Below are positions 12,061 to 24,260 of a DNA stretch of 64,000 nucleotides, piece by piece; positions within the stretch are counted from its first letter, which is position 1, and each line of letters begins with the position of its first letter. The DNA lies in assembly GCA_006503475.1 (NCBI GenBank), contig RSEH01000201.1, positions 1 to 64,000 on the forward strand, in the 5' to 3' direction. The translations under genes and the position numbers were made by a program. The notes beneath the pieces are model-generated. The model was not told the origin of the DNA, ran no database searches, and worked only from the letters and a program-made list of their open reading frames with translations. This stretch comes from Stentor roeselii (taxonomy: Eukaryota; Ciliophora; Heterotrichea; Heterotrichida; Stentoridae).

Positions 12061-13394
12061 GTTTAGATAAATCCTTGAAAATACAGCAAAGAAATTTCAA
12101 TCAATTATCAAAATCTCGCTAAGACTTTCAAATATCTAGGTGCGCTCTTTCAAGTTCTGGTAAATACTTTCAAGCTGGTAGAGAATTCTTTTGAAAAAAT
12201 AATAATTGAAGTAAGAGTGTTGAAATTATTGAATCTAGATTGAATTTCAGTTAGATTTACTTGCAACACTACATTCAATCACGAGTAACTATGAAAATAC
12301 TGAGAATTTATATAAAAAAAAATTGAAAATCATGGAAAATATCTATATACACTTAATCTTGTACTAAATCTGAATACTTAAAAGAATAGCTAGGATTATA
12401 CTGTGAATTAATATCAACATCAAATATATTAAATGAAATCTTTTGATTAACATTACTGATGATTTGCAACTGAGTCCTAATATCAACTCTGGCATGTCCT
12501 ATCATTCTTGGATAAATAAGACTAAATCGAATTAATCAACCTAAATAAAACTATGCTCACTCACAATCTGTACCCGACCTACCCATTCTTAAACCCAATT
12601 AATAATTAATTCTCCCTTAAACCTATTCCAGTACTGTTCTAATCCAACAAAATATCACGAAGAAGAGCTAGAACGTTCGAATTCTATAAAAAAAATCCAC
12701 ATCTGCTAGCAATTAAATCAGGTATAGTTCATGAGGCCGAAATCTTTATCCTACAGAATCAGCCTCAAATTAAAATCGAACAAAATTCAGAAAGAATCAA
12801 TCGAAGAATTTCATGATAAGATCAAAAGAAGAAAATTTTCCAGATATGTGAGAAAACATTTTTCTGTATGAATCAAAAGTGCTTCTCAAATGAGAAATGC
12901 CAAAACTGTTAAGGATATTATAAGAATAAGAAATAATAAATGCTTTTACTAAAAGATTTATCACATGTGTTTCATTAGTGAAAGTTCTAAAGAATTTTAA
13001 CCAATATTGAGATAAAACTTAAATAGAAAAGACTTGAGATCTTTCAAGGGAAACTAGCCATGTTCATAGTAGTAGAATCTGTAATAGTCCTGCATGAAAA
13101 AATTGTTTTTACTTTAATACTTTCTATTTTGCAGCCTATAGTCATAATATTTGATGAAATCATGTGCAAAATGTTTAAGGGTTAAAAAATAATAGGAAAA
13201 ACCAAACTTTTTAAAAATGAAGAGAATTATTATTAAACAATACTATAAATGTGATGTTAAACACAAAAGACATATAAATCAATATTTAAAACTTATAAAA
13301 ATTCAAATTAAGAATTATGTAATTGAAGGTTTAATCAGGAGTATAAGAAGATAAATATATATTGATATTAAAGATGCTAGGCTTAATAATTCTA
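12061..13394. other. AT-rich spacer with a small basic open frame
   Basis: Mostly AT-rich sequence. A plus-strand frame from an ATG at 12731 gives about 46 basic residues (MRPKSLSYRISLKLKS...) and stays readable beyond one stop, so it may be a remnant. No other feature seen. Confidence 0.3.
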
Positions 13395-15314
13395 TTATAA
13401 TAATATCATTCTATCATAGAGAGATGATAAAATCAAAGTACTCCTTTTCATATAAAAATCTCTTTTCTTTACATTCTTCACTACTTCTTTCAAATTATTC
13501 AATCTTTCATACTTTTCAGGTTCTTCTAAATTTATCAACAAAACTTTCGAACTCATTTCTTTAATCATAACATATTTCTTCGATTTGAACAAATATAAAT
13601 TATATCCAAGCTCAGTAAAATGTATCTTCCTGCATTTTTCAAAATTTTTGACAATATACAAACTAAAATCACTATCAATAAACACAAAACTTGATAATCC
13701 AAACTTTCCACTAAAAATTCTTTTATCATGACTCAAAAAACTTTTCATTGATTTCAAATCAACAAAACTTGTTTTAGATATAGTCGAATAAACAAAAACA
13801 TTCAAATCACTTGATGGTTCTATAAAACAAATTGGCAATCTTTCAAATAAATACCTTCTTTTTACCCTCAGAGAAGGACAATCTAAATACAAAATATCAC
13901 CCCTTACTAATCCACATACAATAATTGACTGAACAAAGCACAAACTACAAACTCTACCATTAAATGACTTTGAATTTACATATTTTAACGATTTTAAACT
14001 TACTAAACAAACTGATTCAAAACCATAAACAATCAAATTCAGTTCTATTGAAACATCTAAACAGAAATAGCTAGATAAACTTGTTTTGTTGATTATTCTA
14101 CGCGTCTCAAAACTCAACTTTTCTGTTTTCAAATTTCCCAAGTAAATCTCATTTTTGAACATTTCAACACAATATAATGGAGAATAAAAGTCTTTGAAGA
14201 CTTTCAAAAGTTTAAAAGTTTTTGAACTCCATACTTTTAAAGACATATCTAGAGAACAACTTGCAAAAGTGTTTGAGTGTTTACAAAAGCTGATTGAATT
14301 TACTTTAGAAGTATGAGCCCTTAAAGAATCAAATAAGCAAAGAGATTTTAAATTTATAAATTGAATCCATCCATCCAAATGTCCAGTCACCAGAACCTCA
14401 ATTTCTTCAGCTAGTTTACTTGAATGAACTTTTCCTCTAAGATTTGTTCGGGATAGAGACTTTGAACTGCTCAACTTTTGTATTTTTACATCAAAACAAG
14501 CAAAAATAAACTCTTGATTACTCATTGATACAAATCTTAGTGAAGAGTTGAAATGAATAAGAAAAACAAGTGATTTTTTGAAATAATTCCAAATTCGAAC
14601 AGTTTCATCATTCGACCCACTCACAAAAAGTCTTGAACTGTGTATCAATTTCAATGAACAAATAGAATCTTGATGTCCCTTGAAGACAGTCTTGAGTTTG
14701 TGTTTTTTTATATTCCACAAACATATTGATTGATCAAACGAGCTTGAAAGTCCATAAATTCCAGAAACATCAAGAGCACAAACAATAGCTCGATGGTAGT
14801 TTAAACACGCAACCTGCTCAATGTTTTGAGGATTGAACAGTCTCACTTTTCCATCTACTCCTCCACTCATTAAAATATGTTCTGACAGATGCAAAATGAA
14901 TTGATATCCGATTTTAGTTTTGAAAAAATAATTGTATTGAGTTTTAATTTGTTGCTTTTGATATTTGAAAATTGTTATTTCTTTGATGACAGGTCTTTGT
15001 AAAATTTGATGAATTTGAAGAGAAAGATGAAAGTAAGTTTTTTTATGAGAGGGTATTTTTAAAAATTTTTTAAAAGAACATTGAATCAAGTTTTTGATAA
15101 GGAAAGTGAAATCTGAGTCGAAATTAGATGATTTTATAAATTTATACCTTTGAAGAGCTTTTTTTTGATTTTTTTGTTTTTTTTGTTTTGTTTTAAGTAC
15201 TTTTATAAGATGAGTTGAGGGTTGTTTTAAGTGGATTGCGAGCTGCTGAGGTAAAATGAATTCTTTTTGGCAAGAGCACATGAATTTCTTTTTATCTGAC
15301 GTCAGATTTTGCAT
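13395..15314 (-). CDS. Finger-WD40 family protein (639 aa)
   Basis: The N-terminus has a complete small finger, Cys13-x-Cys15-x12-His28-x6-His35, followed by a Lys/Gln-rich linker and then WD40 blades from about residue 135 to 600. Good blade signatures are QSICLWNIKKH, ETVRIWNYFKK and MSLKVWSSKTF, with GHQDS before one of them. WD40 propellers bind partner proteins; the finger could add a zinc site, but neither partner nor location can be told. It is head-to-head with its close paralogue at 20069, 4.75 kb away. The start ATG sits in the shared leader TTATAATAAATATG. Confidence 0.88.
   Translation of the reverse strand: MQNLTSDKKKFMCSCQKEFILPQQLAIHLKQPSTHLIKVLKTKQKKQKNQKKALQRYKFIKSSNFDSDFTFLIKNLIQCSFKKFLKIPSHKKTYFHLSLQIHQILQRPVIKEITIFKYQKQQIKTQYNYFFKTKIGYQFILHLSEHILMSGGVDGKVRLFNPQNIEQVACLNYHRAIVCALDVSGIYGLSSSFDQSICLWNIKKHKLKTVFKGHQDSICSLKLIHSSRLFVSGSNDETVRIWNYFKKSLVFLIHFNSSLRFVSMSNQEFIFACFDVKIQKLSSSKSLSRTNLRGKVHSSKLAEEIEVLVTGHLDGWIQFINLKSLCLFDSLRAHTSKVNSISFCKHSNTFASCSLDMSLKVWSSKTFKLLKVFKDFYSPLYCVEMFKNEIYLGNLKTEKLSFETRRIINKTSLSSYFCLDVSIELNLIVYGFESVCLVSLKSLKYVNSKSFNGRVCSLCFVQSIIVCGLVRGDILYLDCPSLRVKRRYLFERLPICFIEPSSDLNVFVYSTISKTSFVDLKSMKSFLSHDKRIFSGKFGLSSFVFIDSDFSLYIVKNFEKCRKIHFTELGYNLYLFKSKKYVMIKEMSSKVLLINLEEPEKYERLNNLKEVVKNVKKRDFYMKRSTLILSSLYDRMILL
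15294..15307. promoter_or_regulatory. 14-bp perfect palindrome with TGACGTCA core (gene start)
   Basis: ATCTGACGTCAGAT is self-complementary and overlaps codons 3-7 of the WD40 gene. The core equals the classical CRE half-site pair. The same palindrome is at 20076-20089. Since it is coding, function as a binding site is only a possibility. Confidence 0.25.
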
Positions 15315-15374
15315 ATTTATTATAATGTTGATTAAGTATTTTTAAATTCATAAAAAGGCTAAAAAGTTGATTCT
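15315..15374 (-). promoter_or_regulatory. Conserved upstream flank of WD40 gene (putative promoter/leader)
   Basis: About 60 bases upstream of the ATG resemble 20007-20068: shared blocks are AGAATCAA, TAGCCTTTTTAT and ACTTAATCAAC, ending in TTATAATAAATATG. Similarity fades beyond this. Such a short conserved flank suits a compact promoter plus leader. Confidence 0.45.
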
Positions 15375-18300
15375 TAATATATGATATTCAACACTGAATT
15401 TTATATTTAAAGTTGACTAAACAATCTTTATTCATTATTTATTTGAATTATTTAGGTATACTATATAATATTATGCTTAAATCTAGACTTTTATATAATT
15501 ATTCAAAAAAATATATAATTTCTTTGATATGTGTATAGATTAGTATGCTAATTGAAATAATTACTAAAATCACGATGATTTCCTACTTATTGTTGTGTTA
15601 AACATTTAACTATAGAAATGGGAACAATTTTAACTAAGCTTAAATGATATTTAAAGACGATTAAATATTGATCTGAGTTTTTATCATTTGATAAGTTTGA
15701 TCTTGTGTGATATGAAAATCAAGTATATATTCCTTAAAGATGATTTAACTTCTCAAAATTTTGAAAGAAACTTTACTATTAAGACACAGATAAGTTTTGA
15801 TTCTATCGTTTTCTTGTTACTATTCAATACAATATTTGTAAATTCTAAAAATTAACTAATCAGCAGATCAAATGCAAACTATATGAAATATCATGAAATT
15901 TCCAGATTATCACTATATATATTATCTCTGAGACCTATTTAGATTTAGCTTTTATGGAAAATCATTTGCATATTCTAGTTTGAAATGATTTTCATAGCTG
16001 ATTTTGCTTAATGTCTCTAACAACACTTCCCGATTACTATAATCACTAATCTTTTAGATATTCTTCAATATTTGGCTAACCAGCTATAGATAACAAAGTC
16101 TTATAATGGAAAACTTGTATTCATTTAATAGAGATTATTTCCCTAATATCTGGATTAAAATTTAGACAAACCAAATCTAAAAAATTACTGCTAAGTAGCT
16201 TTAATCTATCTGGCTTCTCAAACTTTCTTTGAAATCGGATTTGTTGAAAAATACATCACTTGATAAAATAATTGCAGAGCATAGAATAGTTAGGATTAAT
16301 AAAGAGAGTTAAGAAAGATTAACAATATTTTTGAAAATTTATCTTGAATATAGGGTAATTTTTCAAATAGTTCATTATTTGCAGTGCGGTTATGTTAAGT
16401 TGCTTTATGAATAGTTTGGACTCATTTCTTATTGATTGAAACTGTATAAAGATAATATTCATTGAATCTTTTAATATTTACTAGGCCTTGATCATATTAA
16501 GTATTTCACTATTAGAGGTGAAAAACTTGTACTAAAGGTTTATTAAATAAATTCTAATAAAAAAAATCTTAAAGAAGTTATTATCTTGTTTAAGCATTTA
16601 ATTTTAGCTGGGTAAGATATCAAAGGATCTGATTTGTTTAAGTAAGTCCATAATTTTTAGAAGATTATTAATGAAGAATTTAGATAAACATAAACGCGAT
16701 ATATCTTAAGCTTTTTGTATATACAAGATTTAGAATAAATTTGATTAGAAATTTTGTTGAATATTTAGGATAAAACAGAAAATTATAAAAATCAGTATTA
16801 TTCCTAGAAAGCTAAATTTCATTAGTAGAACTAATAAAACCAAATAAATATTAATGTCTTCTTCGTTAAAACTAAGCCACTACTTAAGAAATTTTAATAC
16901 TTTAGAAAACCTTAATCAATAATTTTCCTTCTAATAGAATTATTCTAAAGAGGTTAAACTATTCATCTTAATTGAATTTGTAAGTAATAATGTGAATTGT
17001 ATATGAAAATATTAGATATTGCTTATTTAATTGCATATTTTCACTGACTCCCATAAAAGCAATTGAATTTATCGATAGAGTTTCTAGTTATGAAATTTCA
17101 ATAAATCAATTTTAGATCTGACGAATGATCATGTTCTAGGATCACACGAATGTAAAGTTTAAGTTAGAAGGTCCTTTAAAAATAACTAAATAAATGAGAT
17201 GTACTTGATTTCACATTTATGTACTTAAATCTAAGTTTCTATCTTCTATGAAAGTTTATGATGAATGCATGGTAAAAATGATTGCTCTAGTATTTGATAT
17301 GTTTTTACTTTGAAATTTTTAATTTAGATATCCCTTAAATAACGAGAGAGATATTGATACTTAAACTAATAATTTATTTTGCTGAATTGGAAAAGCTTTA
17401 GAATTCATGATTATTATATCCCAATCAGTGATTAAATAAAAAAAAATGCAATAAGGCCAATTACATTAAGCTAAATAACTTTAATTATACATTCTGAAAT
17501 TTAGTATTTGCTATCAGAATATCATCAAGACATACATAGAAGAAACTTCAAATTTAGCACTTGAAAGTCTTAAAAGATTTTCTCACGAAAATCAACAAAG
17601 TACCTTTTAGTTTAAGTATCATTGAATGTGATTGAGAATATTAGTATGTGTACTGTATTCTTTGGTTTCGTATTTTAGCTTTGCTATATATTGATTCATA
17701 ATCTAACTTTCCTTGGAGCTTGATACTTGAAATTCTAAAATATCCTTTTAAGTCATCAACTAGTGAATTTTTTAAAAATAATTCTCATTAAAATTAAACT
17801 GCTGAGTATTAGAATATCAGTGATATGCTCAAAATCCTTAATTTTAGTATATTTTAAATTCCTAGAAGACTTTATATTAATGAAATCATGAGAAAATTTG
17901 AGTTTGAAATCCTTGATCATTCATTATATTATGCTTATGAAAATATCTGAACTAGATAAAATATTTTTATTTTAATGCTAGGTAAGTTTATTTAGTATGA
18001 TTAGGATTTGAAATTTTATGAGGCAAAGTCAAATATGATTATGAAGAAAATTTTATGTATTTTAGTTCTAAAAACTTAGTTATTATAGTCAAAGGCTTTT
18101 TTATATTTCAAATCATTTGATTTCAAAATTCATTCAAATAGGAGATTGTTTGGATAAGATTCTTTCTTTATTTTCATACCTGGAAATCTAAACTTGCAGT
18201 TTTACCATAAATTTTTATTAATTAGCCATTGATTAATCAGATCCTTTAAAATTAAAACTATTTTCTTACTATTCAATTGCTTTCTAGTTAATAAATAACT

Positions 18301-20006
18301 TCTCAAATATTTTGAATAAGTGCAACATTTTACCTCAAAGAACAGTAAATTCATTAACTATAAGCATTTAGATATATGATTTGATTTAATGAATTTTATC
18401 CGAATTTTTCTAAGTAATTCCATTGTTGCAAACTTATTTCAAATAATTAAATTGTATAAGAGTAATCAATAATTAATTTCAAATGAATCTTACACCAATT
18501 CATCTTAATTATCTAAATTATATAATAAAAAAATCAGTTAGCAACTACAAATATTATTAGAGCTTAAATCAATCTTTCTTTACACAGTAATCAAAAATAT
18601 AAATTTCCCATAACTGATTTGATTATGATGTACTATGATAATTTTATCCTAATTTATGTCTTATATCTAACATCAAAAATTCTTTAGAAAAAGGTTCTAA
18701 CATTTGAACCAACTTTATAATATGATTAGATGATTCATGTAAATATTGTAGATTTTAGATAACACCTTCTAATAGTTAACAACTCTTATAGTACAAGAAT
18801 ATTTTAATTAAAGTGATTTTTTTACCATTTTATCCTTTGAGGTTAGATCGAGTAAGAAATGAGCCAGAATAATTGATATAAGTATTTTAGAAGGTCTTAA
18901 ATACATAGCCTCTCTCTCTGAAACTCTTTAGAGATATTCTTTGAAACAATATTTAGAATAATCATATAAATTCTTTTGTTTATCCAGCTTCTTGAGAATT
19001 TAATCAAGACTTTAGATTAATTATATCTTTAATTATATGTAATATCCCTGATTATAGGGAATATAATTGTATTTTTTTAAACAAATGAGACTTTCTGAAG
19101 TTTTTATAGATTTAAAACTTGTTAAATGCTACTCAAAATAGAGAGTATAAAACTCATCATATTCCTTCTAACCCAATTTACAAGGATTTTAATATTTTGA
19201 TGTTTTAAGTTTAGATTTGGTTTATTTTTAAAACGATAGGTTCAGATCATTATAAAACAAATAGTTATAACCTAATGAAAAACCGGAATTAAGGCTAACT
19301 TCAAAATCATCATTTAGATCGATTGATTGAGAAAGTTTTGTCACAAGGTTTAATTGAGCTAGCCAGTAGTAGCACTCTTCATTTTGAAGATTCAATCTAT
19401 TTAGAAACACTAGATCGCTGACCAAACATATAGAAATAATCTAGTTATACTCCTCCTCGAGAATATCTGTATTCGATACCTGCTGATCCCCAATTTTTGT
19501 GAGATAAACATAAAATATATAAGAGAGATAGGCGATATGATAATCGACTATTTTAGTAGGTAAGAGCTACCCGATAGATAAATAACTTTAAGTTGTTTTT
19601 CAAAATTCTAAGATATAAAAAATAAACTTAAACTACAGTGAATGTTAAGTCAATAAATATCCAAATTTCTTGAAAAAACTCAAATTATAATGAAAGGTTT
19701 TAACCAAGCCTTATGCTTGACAGATATATTACATTCCTTGGAAAAACTAGTACTTGATATTAAGACTTTTGATTTTACTATAAAATATAATTTTTTACAA
19801 GTATTTTTTTTGAAAATTAGATATTCTTATAAAAATATATGCTTTTAGATAGTTTATTGTTTTGCATGATTCTTATAATTGTATTTAAATTTATAAGCTT
19901 GTAACAAGATAGTCTTTATGTATCAATATTTGTAATTAATAAACAAAATATTTCGAAATAAGGTTTATCAACTCAAACAAAAACTATATTACTCAATTCT
20001 ATAGAA
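15375..20006. other. Long AT-rich spacer between divergent WD40 paralogues
   Basis: About 4.6 kb of AT-rich, stop-filled sequence. The only coding-like stretch is a minus-strand open frame at 19228-19425 (residues ECYYWLAQLNLVTKLSQSID) that lacks an ATG and has no visible partner exon. I see no tandem repeats, RNA genes or transposon ends. Confidence 0.55.
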
Positions 20007-20068
20007 AGAATCAATTGGGTAGCCTTTTTATACATTAAAAAAAAAACTTAATCAACTTTATAATAAAT
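20007..20068 (+). promoter_or_regulatory. Conserved upstream flank of WD40 gene (putative promoter/leader)
   Basis: Counterpart of 15315-15374, with the same blocks in the same order before the ATG. The gene's TATAATAA box lies within 10 bases of the start codon, so the 5' leader must be very short if this box is used. Confidence 0.45.
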
Positions 20069-21961
20069 ATGCAAAATCTGACGTCAGATAAAAAGAAATT
20101 CAAGTGCTCTTGCCAAAAAGAATTCATTTTACCTCAGCAGCTCGCAACCCACTTAAAACAACCTTCAACTCATCTTATAAAAGTACTTAAAACAAAACAA
20201 AAAAATCAAAAAAAAGCTCTTCAAAGGTGCAATTTTATAAAATCCTCTAATATCGACTCAGATTTCACTTTCCTTATCAAAAACTTGATTCAATGTTCTT
20301 TTAAAAAAATTTTAAAAATAACCTCTCATAAACAAACTTACCTTCAGCTTTTTCTTCAAATTCATCAAATTTTAAAAAAACCTGTCATCAAAGAAATAAC
20401 AATTTTCAAATATCAAAAACAACAAATTAAAACTCAATACAATTATTTTTTCAAAACTAAAATCGGAACTCAATTGATTTTGCATCTGTCAGAACATATT
20501 TTAATTAGTGGAGGAGTAGATGGAAAAGTGCGACTGTTCAATCCTCAAAACATTGAGCAGGTTGCGTGTTTAAACTACCATCGAGCTGCTGTTTGTGCTC
20601 TTGATGTTTCTGGAATTTATGGACTTTCAGGATCGCTTGATCAATCAATATGTTTGTGGAATATAAAAAAACACAAACTCAAAACTGTCTTCAAGGGACA
20701 TCGAAATGCTATTTGTTCATTGAAATTGATACACAGTTCAAGACTTTTTGTGAGTGGGTCGGATGATCAAACTCTTCGAATTTGGAATTATTTCAAAAAA
20801 TCACTTGTTTTTCTTATTCATTTCAACTCTCCACTAAGATTTGTATCAATGAGTAATCAAGAGTTTATTTTTGCTTGTTTTGATGGAAAAATACAAAAGT
20901 TGAGCAGTTCAAAGTCTCTATCCCGAACAAATCTTAGAGGAAAAGTTCATTCAAGTAAACTAGCTGAAGAAATTGAGGTTCTGGTGACTGGACATTTGGA
21001 TGGATGGATTCAATTTATAAATTTAAAATCTCTTTGCTTATTTGATTCTTTAAGGGCTCATACTTCTATTGTAACTTCAATCAGCTTTTGTAAACACTCA
21101 AAAACTTTTGCGAGTTGTTCTGACGATAAGTCTTTAAAAGTATGGAGTTCAAAAGATTTTAAACTTTTGAAAGTCTTCGAAGACTTTGATTATCCATTAT
21201 ATTGTGTTGAAATGTTCAAAAATGAGATTTACTTGGGAAATTTGAAAACAGAAAAGTTGAGTCTTGAGACGCGTAAAACAATCAACAAAACAAGTTTATC
21301 AAGCTATTTTTTTTTATGTGTTTCAATAGAACTGAATTTTATTGTTTATGGTTTTGAATCAGTTTGTTTAGTAAGTTTAAAATCGTTGAAATATGTAAAT
21401 TCAAAGTCATTTAATTGTAGAGTTTGTAGTTTGTTGTTTTTTCAGTCGATGATTGTATGTGGATTAGAAAGAGGTGATATTTTGTATTTAGATTGTCCTT
21501 CTCTGAGGGTAAAAAGAAGGTATTTATTTGAAAGAGTGGGAATTTGTTTTATAGAACCATCAAGTGATTTGAATGTTCTGGTTTATTCAAGTTTAAATAA
21601 AGCAAGTTTTGTTGATTTGAGATCAATGAAAAGTTTTTTGAGTCATGATAAAAGAATTGTGAGTGGAAAGTTTGGATTATCAAGTTTTGTGTTCATTGAT
21701 AGTGATTATAGTTTTTATATTGTCAAAAACTTTGAAAATTGCAGGAAGATATGTTTTAATGAGTTTGGAGATAATTTATATTTGTTTAAATCGAAGAAAT
21801 ATGTTATGATTAAAGAAATAACTTCGATAGTTTTGTTGATAAATTTAGAAGAACCTGAAAAGTATGAAAGATTGAATAATTTGAAAGAAGTAGTGAAGAA
21901 TGTAAACAAAAGAGATTTTTATATGAAAAGGAGTACTTTGATTTTATCATCTCTTAATTAA
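20069..21961 (+). CDS. Finger-WD40 family protein (630 aa)
   Basis: Closest relative of the gene at 13395, mirrored around a 4.75-kb spacer. It keeps the finger Cys13/Cys15/His28/His35 and the WD40 blades QSICLWNIKKH, QTLRIWNYFKK and KSLKVWSSKDF. It lacks three linker residues and the last few C-terminal residues of its paralogue because its reading frame ends earlier (LILSSLN, then TAA). Most codon differences I noticed are conservative, which suggests that both copies are under selection. A scaffold role is likely from the fold; the partner is unknown. Confidence 0.88.
   Translation: MQNLTSDKKKFKCSCQKEFILPQQLATHLKQPSTHLIKVLKTKQKNQKKALQRCNFIKSSNIDSDFTFLIKNLIQCSFKKILKITSHKQTYLQLFLQIHQILKKPVIKEITIFKYQKQQIKTQYNYFFKTKIGTQLILHLSEHILISGGVDGKVRLFNPQNIEQVACLNYHRAAVCALDVSGIYGLSGSLDQSICLWNIKKHKLKTVFKGHRNAICSLKLIHSSRLFVSGSDDQTLRIWNYFKKSLVFLIHFNSPLRFVSMSNQEFIFACFDGKIQKLSSSKSLSRTNLRGKVHSSKLAEEIEVLVTGHLDGWIQFINLKSLCLFDSLRAHTSIVTSISFCKHSKTFASCSDDKSLKVWSSKDFKLLKVFEDFDYPLYCVEMFKNEIYLGNLKTEKLSLETRKTINKTSLSSYFFLCVSIELNFIVYGFESVCLVSLKSLKYVNSKSFNCRVCSLLFFQSMIVCGLERGDILYLDCPSLRVKRRYLFERVGICFIEPSSDLNVLVYSSLNKASFVDLRSMKSFLSHDKRIVSGKFGLSSFVFIDSDYSFYIVKNFENCRKICFNEFGDNLYLFKSKKYVMIKEITSIVLLINLEEPEKYERLNNLKEVVKNVNKRDFYMKRSTLILSSLN
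20076..20089. promoter_or_regulatory. 14-bp perfect palindrome with TGACGTCA core (second copy)
   Basis: Same self-complementary ATCTGACGTCAGAT at codons 3-7 as in the paralogue at 13395-15314. A related GGTGACGTCGG lies just after the start of the gene at 6231-7982. Confidence 0.25.
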
Positions 21962-22559
21962 ACATCAGAAGTTATTATTTAATCTAGTTTCATCATCTTC
22001 ATCATAGAGTTTATATCTATTTTCATAATTTTAAATATCCTAAAGTTTCCATTCGATTATTTTTAGTTAGTCATTTATTTTTACCAAATCTTATGTTAGT
22101 TCATAAACTCAATCATTTAATTCTCAATATAAATATCTTAAAATTTCTGATTAGAGTGATTCATTCATAACCTCTCGATTTTTCCAAAAAGTACAGGAAC
22201 CTAGCAAAAATTTCATGATTTTAAAAATTCCAAATTATAGATTTCTATGTTTCTTAGTTTTTGCCTACAAAGCGATCCAGAATGAAAGTTTTTCTTCCTG
22301 ATAATTTGATTAATCTTTAATTTTTTGCTGTTTTTTTAATTTTTTGGCAATAAAGCATTATTTTGTTAGAAAATATTAAAGCTAGTCTCATCTTACCATT
22401 CAAGTTAAACACTTTTGATACTTTCCGAAAAGTAAGACGATCAATTACTAAATAGAGCTTATTACATGAAGGTTTTTTTAGATAATATTCAAAAAGGAGT
22501 CTAGGCTAGTTTTTCTATATTTTGATAAATGTTTATAAAGAATACTATAAAGTTTGAAT
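21962..22559. other. AT-rich spacer
   Basis: Downstream flank of the WD40 gene. No gene, repeat or RNA is visible. Confidence 0.4.
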
Positions 22560-23400
22560 AAATTTTTCACTTAAAAGATTGTCACTCCACGAACTGGAAA
22601 AAATCCCTTTAAAATTACATCGCTCTCATAAAGAAATCTCTTCGGAGAACTGAAAATACATTGAGGATGCTTCTGAAACGATTTCCGAAAATCTTCAGAA
22701 GCCACTTGGTTTTTATCACGAAAATCCTGGAATGTTCACAATTTTACTTAATATGACAGAAGAAGTAATCGCACTGCTCAAGACAAAATGAATTAAAATT
22801 AGCAAATTGACGACTCCAGATGAAGCGAAAAGATAATTTTCTAACCTTAAAGAAGTTCAGAAAGTCAAATAAAATTTCAGGTCAAAGATTTTAAATCCTC
22901 GAAAAGTGAGTCTTTTACTCCATCCTTGCTGAACTTTCCAAAGAAATACTCGTCATTGATGAGGATAAAAAAAACTGTCAAGCATCTTAAAATGAGGAAA
23001 AATGCAAGGAAGAAGAAAAGGCTTCTTCAGGAACATCAGAAAAAAGAAAACTAAAAAATGAAGAGTAAACCTAGTGCCATGGAGAAAGATGTGAAAAGGA
23101 AGAAATCGTCCTGTATCTTGTTCAAGAACTCGAAATTCAATAAGACATATAGCCCATTGAACCTTTTTGGTTAACTTTGTTTGCTGGACTCACTTAATTT
23201 CATCTAGATTTTCTCTGCCATTCTGACGTCTTTTCAGCAGAATTTCAGCCAGTTCATCAGGAAGTCAAAACTCTCAGCTATATTTTCATCGTTATTTCGA
23301 TTTTGACTCTCACTCTAAATTTTATAATTCGTGGTCTTTGAAATTCTTTTTTAATCTAGCTTTGAATTTTATTTTATGAGGTTACTGCTGTATTGACTAC
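22560..23400 (+). pseudogene. Decayed protein-coding region, unidentified
   Basis: Plus-strand pieces read like protein but are broken by stops and frame changes: HENPGMFTILLNMTEEVIAL near 22.73 kb, a Lys/Glu-rich stretch with NEEKCKEEEKASSGTSEKRK near 23.0 kb, and a piece with one likely membrane span (SYIFIVISILTLTLNFII) near 23.3 kb. No family recognised. Edges are approximate. Confidence 0.42.
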
Positions 23401-23469
23401 ATGGTAAATAACTGATACAATTTTTTTTTTTAGATAATCAATTTCAGGTATTCTTGATCAAAATTTATC

Positions 23470-24260
23470 TGTTTATATTTTTTAGTTTTTTATTGTTAGT
23501 ATAGCAAATTCCTTTATCCCTGAGATTTTTCACTAGATTCATCAAGTTATACAATATTCTTCGAAGAACATGGTAACCAGAATTCTCGACTCCTTGTAGC
23601 AGATTTTTGAAAATAATATAAGGCTTAGAGCTGATTCTTTATCGCCATTATAAAAGATATACCTTATGCAATACCAATTTCTAATTCAAAAAATACTCTT
23701 ACTTTGAAACCCACTTTTCTGGCTTCATCTGAATCTATTACTTTAAATAATGCATGGATTTGAAAGGAATAAGAGACTAAATGATTGAAAGACTCCTTGA
23801 ACCAGTGTATATAGACCAAGACAGTCTTTGAATGTGATTTCAGAACTCGTCTTTTCTTCCGAATTTTTTCTTTCGATTTATCGGGTAACTTTTAAATACT
23901 TGTTTATTGCTATAAAGTGATTCACATTGATTGCCTTATGATCAAGCATGAGTCCATCGGCCATAAGTATTCCAGTGATTACTCAATTCTCGCTTTTATA
24001 AATACCATCAGAATAACTAAGAATAATTCTTCAACTCTTGTGTTTCAATCGGATACAAGGCTTTAATTCTTCTCGAAAGTACAGTTTTTTTGCAGAAAAT
24101 CTTTCGTTAGATTGATTGGTGAGGTTTATAATTTACAGAGAATTTCTTGAATAAGAAACAAGTTGAATCAGCCATTGAGTTGAATTGATGACCCTTAAGG
24201 AGGATCGATTAGTTGAGTTTGGTGTGAAGATGCTTTTTTCTCAATAGACAATCATCAAGC
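23470..24260 (-). pseudogene. Decayed protein-coding region, unidentified
   Basis: Minus-strand pieces with protein-like composition, for example HSKTVLVYIHWFKESFNHLV near 23.8 kb and ADGLMLDHKAINVNHFIAIN near 23.9 kb, separated by stops and frame changes. It faces the decayed plus-strand region at 22560-23400. No family recognised. Confidence 0.4.
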
